Origin: Stictocephala bisonia
Lineage: Eukaryota; Arthropoda; Insecta; Hemiptera; Membracidae
DNA: 64,000 nt
Assembly (NCBI GenBank): GCA_035578905.1
Contig: JAQJVL010000151.1
Coordinates: 829,001 to 893,000, forward strand
Reading direction: 5' to 3'
A program made the position numbers and the translations under genes. Of this stretch, positions 34,373 to 44,399 are shown one piece after another. Numbering within the stretch: the stretch's first letter is position 1; the number at the start of each line of letters is the position of its first letter. The notes beneath the pieces were generated by a model. It did no database searches, had not been told where the DNA came from, and saw nothing but the letters and a program-made list of their open reading frames with translations.

Positions 34373-36103
34373 ATGTTAGGTAGAGAAAAAAACAAAAACC
34401 TGGATGATTATTTAAGAAACCATTTTATGAATTTTAAAGATATCGACATTGCGCAAGACTTTGCAGATACGTTTGAAAGTGGGGTTTTAAATATAAAACA
34501 CCCATGCATGGTAAGTAAGCTTGGAAACTTGCCTAAAATAGCAACTAACAGTAGCGTATATATACCTAGAGCCAATGCAGCCAAAGTACAAAGTATAATT
34601 GATAAAATAAATATAAATAAATCACCAGAAATCGACAAAATAAGATCTAAAGACTTGAAAAGAATCAGTGACAAAATATCACCAGTCATAGCAAACGCAA
34701 TTAATTGTTTAGTAAAAATAGGTAAAATTACCCATGCCTAAAAGAATCTATGGTGATACCAATTCACAAGAAGGATAAAAGAAGTGATTTTAATGAATAC
34801 AGGCCTGTCTCGTTGTTACCAGCATAAAACGATTTTTGAGAAATATGTATCCAATTATTTGAATGCTTATTTTAAAAAAAATGACCTGAAAACACCAATT
34901 TCGGTTTCAAGAAGGAAAAGGCACTCAAGACCTATGGGAAGTTTTCGGCAATACAATTACAAAATAGATTGAGAAAGGTAATCATGTAATGGCACTGTTT
35001 ATCGATTTATCGAAAGCCTTGATAATTGATAAAATAAATATAAATAAATCACCAGATATCGACAAAATAAAATTTAAATACTTGAAAAGAATCAGTGACA
35101 AAATATCACTACTCATAGCAAATTGAACAAAAAGAATTTAAATGTTAAGAACTCCAAAAGATGTTAAATATGGAGTTCCTCAAGGAAGTGTCTTAGGACA
35201 TATATTATTTGTAAATACAATCTTTAAAACACGTAAGTATTGTAAGATATATGAATATGCAGATGATATAGTTCTGATTGTGTCACAAAAATCATTTAAA
35301 GAATCAGAAGAAAGATTGCAAACTGATTTTACAGCAGTTGTAAAGTTGGCCCATGATAAAGGACTGGTGATAAATGATAAGAAAACTGTTATGATGAGAA
35401 TGAGCCTTAGAAATCAATTTGTTGAGAGGGATGCAATTATAAAATGTCACAGTTGTTCTTGCTTACATACCAATCCAGATACTTTATCTAATATACAGTG
35501 TAATTGTGCAATAGTAAAGCTGGTTTCACGTTTTGATTATTTAGGAGTGACAATAGACTCAGGATTAGCATGGAAAGAACACATATTTAATATACTAAAG
35601 AAATTGAACATATGTATCGCAACAATTTATAAACTTAATATTATTATATGTAGATCACAAGATACAAAATTATAAAGCCTTATTTGAATCTCAGATTAGG
35701 TATGGAGTCACATTTGAACTGGTGCAAGATGTCATCTGAATGAAATTGAAAAGATTTAGGAAAAATACTAAAGAGGATTTAATGATTAATTAGGAATTAT
35801 TAACTAAATAAGAAATATTTAATTTAGGAAGAACGATGTCTCCTAGAAATTACTATAACTTTAACGTATTAATTAGCCACTTTGGTGAGAGCTCATATAA
35901 AAACTAATGACAAATATCTAAATACTAACATCAGAAAGAGGGAGCGACTTAAACATGCTGTGAGAACTATTTTTGCAGAGAGAGCCCCTGATTATATTGT
36001 TCCTAAATTATTTAACCAGCTGCCAGATAACATACACGAAGAAAGACGCTACAAAAGATTTAAAATATCTGTATACATCAGGTTGGTTTGCAAAGAAATG
36101 TAA
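34373..36103 (+). pseudogene. LINE ORF2 reverse transcriptase and C-terminal remnant
   Basis: The longest intact part is 35142-35675 (177 codons) with GVPQGSVLG (motif B), YADD (motif C), DKGLVINDKKT and YLGVTIDSGLAWKEH. A degenerate Cys cluster, CHSCSCLHTN, lies between the DKKT and YLGV motifs. The region before it (34373-34741) is the fingers domain; motif A (FIDLSKAL) sits at about 34995-35018 and is cut by the duplicated segment 35022-35123. The C-terminal frame 35882-36103 has KLFNQLPDNI. Many frameshifts separate the pieces. Confidence 0.82.
34595..35123 (+). repeat. 102-bp direct duplication within LINE RT sequence
   Basis: 34595-34696 and 35022-35123 share about 102 bp with few differences (GATAAAATAAATATAAATAA, TCACCAGAAATCGACAAAAT versus TCACCAGATATCGACAAAAT). 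The second copy replaces the sequence that should follow RT motif A, so the fingers segment is repeated inside the palm. Confidence 0.88.
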
Positions 36104-36815
36104 ATAAAATTAGGCTGTTTAATTCATTGTATATGCAATTAGTAAGTTGGACTATATTGTCTTTCTTGTTCTTATGTCATTGTTTTTTGTTCTCAGATGT
36201 AATGTTTACTTATTTTGCTATTTTATTTGATCAAATCTATTTCATTTTTGTGTTTTATTTATTTGAGCTTATGCTATTTATTAATTTTATGTTGCGTTAA
36301 GCAAATGTGTGTCCTATTTATGCTTGTGTTATTTATTTATGTTTACTATGTTATATAGTTTAGTTGTTGTTATTGTTATGTCCTGTACATGTATACAGTG
36401 TGTCTCTCGAAAGGTGTCTCAAACGCATTGTGGGCGAACCATTTGACCAAGAACATTGCTGTAAAGTGTTCCCCCCAAAACCATATGCGTAGAATCAAAT
36501 TAAAATATTTTCATTATTCTTAAACTTCAGTATTGAGGGTCCAGGGTTTGAATATAAAAATATTTTAATGCAAACATAAAGCATGTGGCATATCATATTA
36601 AAGGTATTAACGCACTGAGTATTTTGGTGTAATTGGATTTCAGGTTTACTTATCCGTTTTAAATTGGCAGCTAAAAGTATGTCAAAAATAGCACATTTTT
36701 GTTTTTATCTCTAAATGCACAGCTTAATCTTAATATTAAATCCAAAAATAGTTCTGAATTCCTAAAAAAATTATCTTTAAGATGATACCCAATATTGCTC
36801 AATTTTACAATGGGG

Positions 36816-36860
36816 CAACATGGATAATTGTATTATTGCTGAATACAATTATCCATGTTG
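36816..36860. repeat. Perfect 19-bp hairpin, 7-nt loop
   Basis: The arm CAACATGGATAATTGTATT (36816-36834) is the exact complement of 36842-36860, around the loop ATTGCTG. It lies in the 3' portion of the mariner-like remnant. Confidence 0.9.
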
Positions 36861-37014
36861 TTTTTTAATTTTTTTTCAATTTTTAAAACCCCAAAAGTCA
36901 AAATTCTTAAATAGGAAGACCAGACTTGTTGCATACAAAATAAAATAGCGTAAATAACGGGAAAACTTTTATATTCAAACAATAGGACTATTTTGAATAA
37001 TATCGAAATTGTGG

Positions 37015-37790
37015 CTAAAAACCTTTAAGTTTGTTGTTATGATCTGGTTTAACTAAGCAAGCTGATTCATGAGTACTCTTCACTGTAATAGGCTCAATGA
37101 GTCCACCACCTACTTCAATACACTTTTCAGCCCTTTTAGGAGAAGCTTCAATAGCATGGATTACTTCTTCCCTACGTATTTGTGCACATGCTTCTCTTAT
37201 TCTATCTTTCATGTTATCTCTTCATGTAGGATCAGCTTGATAAACAATATCCTTGATTCTACGCCACAGGTAATATAGTCTATACAAGTAAGATCTGGAA
37301 ATATCACTGGCCAGGGAACTGGACCTCCTTTCCCAATCCAATTTTCTGCAAACATAGCAGTGAGAGTGAATCTTACGTCACGGTGGTAATATGCTGGGTC
37401 CACATTTGTCGCTGTCTTTCTACGGAATATCATTAAGTAAAACTAAAAATCCATTATTTAGGAAGTTTTTGTAATGTCCCCTGTTAAACGTCTATCAAAA
37501 AATTAAGGACCAATTATTCGCCCATCGAGTATGCCACACCACACGGTCAGTGACCATTGCCTCTGGTGATTGACTTCCCTTACCCAACGAGGATTAGCAG
37601 GGCTCCAATAGTGCGTGTTATGTCTATTAACTTCTACATTGTTTTTAAATGTGGCCTCATCAGTCCAAAAAACATTAAAATTAAACTATTGTCTTTAAGG
37701 ATCCTGCTGATAGTAGATCTACTAACTCCAGACTCTTTCAAGGCGCCGAGGATCAATTGTTACCACACCTAAAATATCAACTGACCTCTG
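37015..37790 (-). pseudogene. Mariner-like (DDE) transposase remnant
   Basis: Reading the minus strand downward: SRISRILKDNSLI (end of the helix-turn-helix part), FWTDEATFKNN with the first catalytic Asp (about 37647-37672), NTHYWSPANPRWVREVNHQR, WSLTVWCGILDGRIIGP, a decayed region before NWIGKGGPVPWP, FPDLTCIDYITCG with the third acidic residue (about 37285), and a C-terminal MKDRIREACAQI..AEKCIEVGGG. These are the segments of an insect mariner-like transposase family whose intact members have HDGAPPH, SPDLTPLDFFLWG and VGG.FEHLL. Several frameshifts and loss of the second Asp box make it inactive. Confidence 0.75.
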
Positions 37791-37800
37791 TTGTTTTACT

Positions 37801-38190
37801 ACAGGGTCCCGTCTTTAATGATAATAATTAATCATTTGTAAATCTTTTTATATTGCTTAGTTTACACTTATTATTTGTCCTCAATGTTAAGATTTGACTT
37901 ATTGAGGCTAAAACAAATTGTATATTGGAAAATAAATTAGTAAATATTATTTTATTATTATTATTACCTCGTTATTCAGAGTTTGCTACAAATTTCATTT
38001 ATCTTTATTTTGGTGGCCATTGGGTGATATGTTTCAAAATAAGAATATTTCAATTAGTACAATGACTACGAAGGTCATTTACGTTAATGGTCAGTGACTT
38101 AACTTTTCATATTTTTCTTTACAAAAAGCATGTTCAAAAATGCCAGATAGTTAAAAAATATTCTGTTTGTGTTTTAACATGTCTTTTACG
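37801..38190. other. AT-rich DNA, no gene recognised
   Basis: No motif seen; it may contain the lost 5' end of the mariner-like element. Confidence 0.35.
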
Positions 38191-38204
38191 ACAGGTCTTT
38201 ACTG

Positions 38205-38350
38205 AAGTTGTATAAAGACACTGGGAACATTGAAATGGCATTTCTGTAGTGTGTCTTCATATGTTTTATTAATTGAACGTTTATAAAGTTGTATGAAGAC
38301 AATGAGGATAGTTAAATGGATTTTATCCGGTGTATGTCCTCATATGAGAG
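38205..38350. repeat. Two-copy tandem repeat, each with an internal dyad
   Basis: AAGTTGTATAAAGACACTGG..GTGTGTCTTCATATG and AAGTTGTATGAAGACAATGAGG..GTATGTCCTCATATG lie one after the other, about 85 bp apart. In each copy the start (GTATAAAGACAC or GTATGAAGACA) pairs imperfectly with its end (GTGTCTTCATAT or TGTCCTCATA), so each unit can fold. Confidence 0.6.
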
Positions 38351-38354
38351 TGAG

Positions 38355-39120
38355 TGATTGAGCATGCAGAGATTATGTGCTTACTCAATAATTTTTTGTT
38401 ATCGTAAAACAGATCTTGTCGGATCGGCTGCCAAATTTATTTTTCGTTTACTGGGTGAAAATTAGCTAACTGTAGTGAAATTTCGCAAGTGACTGTGTTA
38501 TATACTTATGCTACAGTGTGTGACGTATTGTGCTAAACGTTTCTGTAAATGTCCCACAATAAGTATTTCAATGTTAGATTATACAGGTTATTTAGTAGTT
38601 GCATTACAGTACGTGGGAGGCAAAGTAAAGGCCACACTATATCAATCAGACATTTGATGAGTCATGGTGCCCAAAATGATTATTTCCAACCATAAAAGTG
38701 TCGTAAATATAATTTTAAGGTAATTATCAATATTCCTGAAGAGCAAAGATAAAATTTCTCTCTGAGTATGTGTGACTAATAAATGAGTTAATTTTGGTTA
38801 CAATGGGCTAAATTTCAATGAGTTAAATAGATTTAGGTCCTATGAGTATGTATGTAATACAACCAGTATAGTAAAAATAAACATTTCGGAAAACAAACTT
38901 CAACGGATTTGTTTTCCAATCATCATTCCACTGCTACTCAAATATGACAGAGATTCAGTCGTGACAAAATAATACGCTAGATTCGTAGCTAATAGGGAAA
39001 AGGCATTTGGTATATTGCCAGGAAAGGGGCATTATCAATTGATAGAATTTTTAAGATTCGGTAGATGTCATACGCAACAAACTGATGGGCCGGATTTGGG
39101 AGTTTCTCTAAGTTCCAATA
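38355..39120. other. AT-rich DNA, no gene recognised
   Basis: No supported gene. The opposed open frames at 38989-39255 and 39015-39209 overlap a minisatellite-like monomer and have no protein motif. Confidence 0.35.
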
Positions 39121-39139
39121 CCCAAACCCGTAAAGTTGT

Positions 39140-39210
39140 AACCCGTATACGTAAGGTGGTAATGGCCCGCCCACCCATCCATACACGTACGGGTCACGCC
39201 CGTGTTTAGT
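39140..39210 (+). repeat. Solitary monomer related to the 36-bp minisatellite
   Basis: ACGTAAGGTGGTAATGGCCC, GCCCACCCATCCATACACGT and ACGGGTCACGCCCG resemble the unit at 2880-3892 and the monomer at 55312. It is a single copy in otherwise AT-rich sequence. Confidence 0.45.
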
Positions 39211-39539
39211 GGAATAGGCAAATAACTTTCCACCACGTCGCATGGAAAGGGACAAGTTTTTAGCAACCTTAGACTTATGTGGCCATGAAGTAACTAGAAT
39301 CTCTACGTTAGGCTATATTTTCCTGTGCCACTCGTCAATGTGATATTTACATTATGCAGAATGCCCCACGTAACCATTTCCCACACTTAAATCATATGGG
39401 GAAGGTCTTCGCCAATGTCAGTCTTAGCTATCTATACATTTGAAGATGCGAGACGTCCCCTGACTTGTAAATAGTTGTCAATGGAAAATAAATAAATTGT
39501 AATTTTTACCGGATTTCTTTTTTTTTTTTTAGTTCAAAT

Positions 39540-39872
39540 GTTGAGGTAAGGTGGTCTCATTACCAACAGAGGATACGAAAACAAAGTAATATGTTAAAGT
39601 TAGATAAGTAATTTTATTTACTCAAAGAATAGTTCCGTTTGTAGTTACTATCATTTGTAAGTTGGTCTAAATACCAACAGAGGATACAAAAATAAAGTAA
39701 TATGTTAAAATTAGATAGGCACTTTTATTTACACAAAGGATAGTTCCGTTTGTAGTTACTATCATTTGTAAGTTGGTCTAAATACCAACAGAGGATACGA
39801 AAATAAAGTAATATGTTAAAGTTATATAGGTAATTTTATTTACACAAAGGATAGTTCCGCAAGTTTCCTATG
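39540..39872. repeat. 111-bp tandem repeat, 3 copies
   Basis: CCAACAGAGGATAC starts at 39563, 39674 and 39785 (period 111). Units share AAAGTAATATGTTAAA, AATTTTATTTAC and GATAGTTCCG. The unit junction contains the short palindrome GTTGGTCTAAATACCAAC. The array is preceded by a poly(T) run at 39519-39530. Confidence 0.92.
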
Positions 39873-39879
39873 TAATTAC

Positions 39880-41895
39880 TATAATTTCAACAATGTCAGT
39901 GGAAAAACAAGTTCATTTTACCATACAATAATGTTGGTTTGTAATGTAGAAGTGTTTCTTGATGGTAGAGGTCTAATCTCAAGATAATGGAGTTCAAACA
40001 ATATCAAGGAGAGAGAAGGAAAGCCACTGTCAGGAGTGGTGTTATTAATATAGATGAGGTGTCCTCGACGCTGTGGAACATCCTGTCCCGTTACTACTTT
40101 TGTGGTAGTGCATTGCAAGAGGCTAGTTAAGTATTAAATATAAATTGCAATACCGAGAGTTAATTCCCCGAACCTCAAATTATTCCATAAATTTGATTAT
40201 AAATATCAATACCTAATATCAAGTTAATTTCACTTTTGTTTCAGTTCTTGTAAGATAATTTTAAAACCTGTTTTATGTATTTATGGGTCTTAAAAAATAG
40301 TAAATTTCATATATTTATTTTGTGTAATATTCTATCTAGATTAAATGAAAGAAAAGTATTGTTGTGTGATAGTTTCCAATATTTTTGTGCAATGAAGTTA
40401 TGATTTTCTATATTTAATTTAAAAATATGTAATTTATATTTTTAGTCAATTAAGGATTTATATGAGCAAAAACGATACAAAATAATAACAATACTCCTAT
40501 TTCATAATTATGTTAACTTGTTTACGTTCATAATAGGAATTTATTCACATTTCTTACTTATATTTACGATGAAAACTGTGTCCCCAAACAGTTAACATAT
40601 AAAGCCTTAACAGGTCATTTAATATAATCACCTTTTAATCTTACTGTGTGTATTTCAATAAGATTGAATGCCTCCTTCAGCTAAGTTCAAAGATTCATCC
40701 TTCACAATTACCGATGGGGTGAGATATCAAAATTTTACACTGCGTTGGTTTTGTATTATCTTTTAGCTTTTCTAAAAACAAAATTCATGCTTTTATGGCA
40801 TTTAAAAACATACAGTATTAGGCCATAAAAAAGTTGTTATATACATATATCGTAAAATTAATTTTCAATGAAAATGACCAAAATTAAGGATAACTCAATT
40901 GAAATTTAAAGTGTGTAAATTGAAATAAATAAATAAAAGATTCATACATTGTTTAGTAAAATTATTTTCTTACATAAAGCAATAAACTGTTTGAAGAATT
41001 GGTTTTTTATATAGAAAAACTATCAAACTAACATGAAGAGACGCTTGTGCAATTAATTTGTTTTACCGTTATAAACTGAAGTGTTTGTTTTTATTCAAAA
41101 TAAAAACAGGATTTTTTTTAATATTTGTAATTTTAATTTAACAGTTATGTTTTAGAGAGATAACCAGCAGTGATGCTATGTTCACTGAAAATGATGAAGG
41201 GTAAAGGTTGAGCTGATATTACCTTTTTATAAAATTCAGAAAAACAGTAATCCTTAGAAGTCTGACAAGAAATGACATGACTGTAGAGATAAACCTGAAT
41301 GGGATATCTGCCATGACAGCCAGACGACGAGATGAGATCTGTGCTGATGTTCAGAGTTCAAGTTGACGTGACCTTGTTTTTGTAAAATAACGCGAGGAAC
41401 TTATAAATAGTTTAAGCCATGATTTGTTTTTTATAATTTTTTATCCTTAAGACACCGATCTTAAGGATAAAAATAATAAAATAAATGGGTGAATATGGAT
41501 TTAGAATCAGAGTTTTAAGTGTAGATAATCAAACCCTAAAATACAAATTTTAATGTGATTGTATATCTAGAGTAAAAGTCATTATTTTACCTTTTGTTAA
41601 TAATTTAATTTATAAAATGTGGTGAATATTTATTTATAACATATTAACCTGTTTATTTACAACTTACATGTACGCATTTTTATGAAGGAGAGTTGGATTT
41701 TAACATGGTATTAAATAATTTATTTCTGTTCATATGTATATGATGACCATCCAAAAATGTTAATGTTGGTGAGTAGTAAAAAAACTATAAATGTTTAATT
41801 ATTCTCATTCCCTGAAAAAAACAATCAAAATTTTGGACGTGATTTTTTAAATTTTACTTACAGCTTTACTGTTAGTGAACCTAAAGTAAGTCATA
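39880..41895. other. AT-rich DNA without recognised genes
   Basis: No supported gene. A segment near 39940-40130 is GC-richer and carries a 66-codon minus frame (39918-40118) without known motif; it could be a transposon relic. Confidence 0.4.
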
Positions 41896-41904
41896 AATAT
41901 AGAT

Positions 41905-42625
41905 TATAATTACTAATCGGAGAGGCCCTTACAAATACATACTCCAAAGTCAAATTTAGGGGAGAGGTCTCTGACCCTTTTGAAATAACAACTGGTGTTC
42001 GGCAAGGAGACAGACTCTCCCCACTACTGTTTAACTGTGGCCTAAAAACAATAGTCATAGAGTGGAGTAAAAACACAAATAGTGGAATCTGATTAGGGAC
42101 AAAACACAAAGGAATCAAAGTCAACTGCCTAGCATTTCCGGATGATATGTCCCTACTAGCCGAGACCTGGTAAGAAGCCATATAACAGATCATTGAATTT
42201 CAAAAACAGGTGGAAAAAACAGGACTTCAAATCTCCTTAAAAAAGAAAATAATAAAAAATAAAAACACTAAAATAATAACAAACTTTAAAGAGCCTACCA
42301 ACACATATTAAAGTAGGAGAACGAAAAAATATAAACTGTCAAAGAATTCAAATATCTGGCAGAATGGATCAGCTGGAGTTCCCTCCAAAAAAAGACACTG
42401 GAAGCTAAAAGAAACAAAGTTGAATTGGCCTTCCAAGTTACAAAAACAAATATAACAAAAAGTTCCTCTAAAGGAATAAAAAAATAAGCACTACACGCAA
42501 ATTAAACCAGAGACTCTATATGCAGCTAAAACACTAGCTTTTAGCTGCATATAGCACAAAAGCACCAACCATGGCCCAATTGAGAAGCTAGAGATCAAAG
42601 AAAGGAAAATATTAAGAAACATCCA
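41905..42625 (+). pseudogene. RTE-like LINE reverse transcriptase fragment
   Basis: The frame gives LIGEALTNTYSKVKFRGEVS, TTGVRQGDRLSPLLFNCGLK (motif B), IKVNCLAFPDDMSLLAE (motif C, normally FADD; here Ala is replaced by Pro), then KKTLEAKRNKVELAFQVTK and, near the end, KERKILRN. GVRQGD.LSPLLFN and the KERKILR tail belong to RTE-type or related LINEs, different from the jockey-type copies elsewhere in the window. Several stops and frameshifts are present. It ends abruptly near 42625, where a different LINE begins. Confidence 0.72.
42516..42554. repeat. Perfect 16-bp hairpin, 7-nt loop
   Basis: CTATATGCAGCTAAAA (42516-42531), loop CACTAGC, exact complement at 42539-42554. It falls inside the RTE-like fragment at a point where the intact protein would read straight on, so one arm is probably an inverted copy of the other. 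Confidence 0.88.
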
Positions 42626-42629
42626 TCCC

Positions 42630-44035
42630 TTTTTGACTTGAATTCTCTCAACAATGTCTTCGTTAGTGTCCCTGTTGATATGTCTGGTGCACGTAGATAC
42701 GTCACTGAGCTTGAAAATACCCCAAATGTGGCCCCTCACCGTCGGTTTTATTTTACAACTGTAACTAAGCCTGACGTTTTTAAAGCTATAATGAGGATGT
42801 CCAGTGGCGCTGTCGGAGCTGACAGTATTCCTATGCGATTTATTAAAGATACACTACCTGTTACTCTGGCCATAACAACTAAAATATTTAATGTGTCTTT
42901 AAACTCATCTACTTTTCCTGTTCTTTGGAAACACGCAGTAGTACGTCCATTGCAAAAATGCTCCTCGCCTAAATTTCCTTCAGATTTTAGGCCTGTTAGT
43001 ATACTTTCCGCCCTTTCCAAATGGCTTGAATGAGTCATACATCAACAATTTATATCATACCTGGATCAAAACCAAGTGTTTCCGAAATATCAGTCTGGCT
43101 TTCGTTCCAATAATTGCACTACTACTGCACTTCTCAAGATCACTGATGACATTAGGCTAGCCATGGATAAGAGACTCATTACTATTTTAACTTTATTAGA
43201 TTTTTCAAAAGTTTTTGATTGTGTCTATTATCCTTTGCTTCTCATGAAATTACAAATGGCCAGTTTCTCCGATGGTTGTGTTAACTGGGTTAAGTCATAT
43301 CTTACTGACCAGCGGCAACCTGTGAGGGCAGAGGATGCTGAGTCGTAGTGGATGCCCGTCACACGAGGGGTTCCCCAAGGCTCCTTCCTTGGTCCTTTGT
43401 CATTTTCCCTGTACATCAACAATATTACTGAAGTTATTTATCACGCTAAATTCTACTTGTACGCTGATGATTTACAAATATACTATAATTTTCCTATTTA
43501 AGATGCAAATGCTTCTGTATCTTTGATCAACGAGGACATTGACTCAATCACTATATGGGCACAGAAACATGTACTAACTGAACGAGACTAAGACTCAAAC
43601 CTTGGTGTTAGGGACTCGACAGCTTCTTTCTAAAATTTATTTTCAATATTTTCCTAAAGTAAAACTGAACAACTACGAACTGGAATACTGTGACAAGTTA
43701 AAAAAAACCTTGGTCTTATTATCAACGATACACTGACGTGGCATGAAACTTCAACTTGCAATAGAGTCTTTACAGGCACAAATAGTTTAAAGTGTTTTCC
43801 TTTATTCCTTCCATACAATGTTAAAGTCATGCTGGTGAAGACTCTAGTGTTACCTCACTTCAACTACTATGACGTAGTTGAACGAGCTGTAATTGTAACT
43901 ATATGACTGTTGAGCTCTCGGAGAGACTACAATCTTAATGTCCAACTTTTTTTGTTTGTAGTTAAGTGGTAGAGAGGACTAAATAGTCCTAACTTCGCCA
44001 CATAAATAAAGGTATTTTTCATTTCATTTCATTTA
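42630..44035 (+). pseudogene. Jockey-type LINE RT fragment with 3' end
   Basis: From 42638: FKAIMRMSSGAVGADSIPMR, FRPVSILSALSKWLE, stop (about 43031), YQSGFRSNNCTTTALLK, motif A LLDFSKVFDCVYYPLL, SYLTDQRQPVRAE, stop (about 43347), motif B TRGVPQGSFLGPLSFSLYIN, motif C YADDLQIYY (about 43460) and, after a shift near 43580, ETKTQTLVLGTRQLL, NLGLIINDTLTWHE and VLPHFNYYDVV. The 3' end has the stem TAGAGAGGACTAAATAGTCC and finishes in TTTCATTTCATTTCATTT. Three in-frame stops and at least two frameshifts; the endonuclease domain is absent. Confidence 0.85.
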
Positions 44036-44395
44036 CCATCAATATTGAATTAAAAACTCAGAAATATAAAACAATGTGTTGTTTCTTTAATGCCAGTATA
44101 TACTCCTTGTTTCATACCTATTATTATTATTGTATAGTTAACATAGTCATAATAATTATTAATGTCATTTTAATCCTTAATGACAGTATATTTAACAAGT
44201 TTATATCTTCTGTTATGAAAATACTCTTCTTTTCTTATAATTATTTGTCCCTCTTAAAAAAGGTTTTCGTTTCGGAACACCAAGTCAGGGCTAAATATTG
44301 TGTGATTATGTACCAAACTATATGTTTATTCTAAAATATTATATTACTGTAGAATTAATTTGTAAGCATAAACCAAGAAGAAGTAAGTACCTATA
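44036..44395. other. AT-rich DNA, no gene recognised
   Basis: The frame at 44074-44334 is hydrophobic and Ile/Tyr-rich because the DNA is AT-rich; it has no recognisable motif. Confidence 0.35.
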
Positions 44396-44399
44396 TATT

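Larger units (their letters stand above)
33200..36370 (+). mobile_element. Decayed LINE with endonuclease and RT remnants
   Basis: A plus-strand LINE copy broken into many frames. Endonuclease pieces: LHLNIRSAKKHWNN (33240), LVLSEVACNEG (33340), IYRPPEKSVKYF (33575), MTGDTNVDS (33664) and PCLDHLYFRTS (33787). RT pieces: KININKSPEIDKIRSKDL (34610), FIDLSKAL (35000), KYGVPQGSVLGHILF (35170), YEYADDIVLIVSQ (35252) and RFDYLGVTIDSGLAWKEHI (35532). C-terminus: VPKLFNQLPDNI (36000) to about 36103. The chain keeps the family order, so this was one ORF2 of normal length. ORF1 was not found. Confidence 0.85.
36392..37800 (-). mobile_element. Mariner-like transposon remnant
   Basis: A plausible terminal sequence TATACAGTGTGTCTCTCGAA lies at 36392-36411, like the TACAGGGTGTC-type ends of this insect group. 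The decayed transposase lies on the minus strand at about 37015-37790. The N-terminal DNA-binding part and the other terminus are missing or beyond recognition. It lies directly after the 3' end of the LINE at 33200-36370. Confidence 0.72.

Noticed and set aside
44074..44334. Possible membrane protein
   Set aside because: The hydrophobic composition follows from AT-rich codons, and no conserved pattern is visible.
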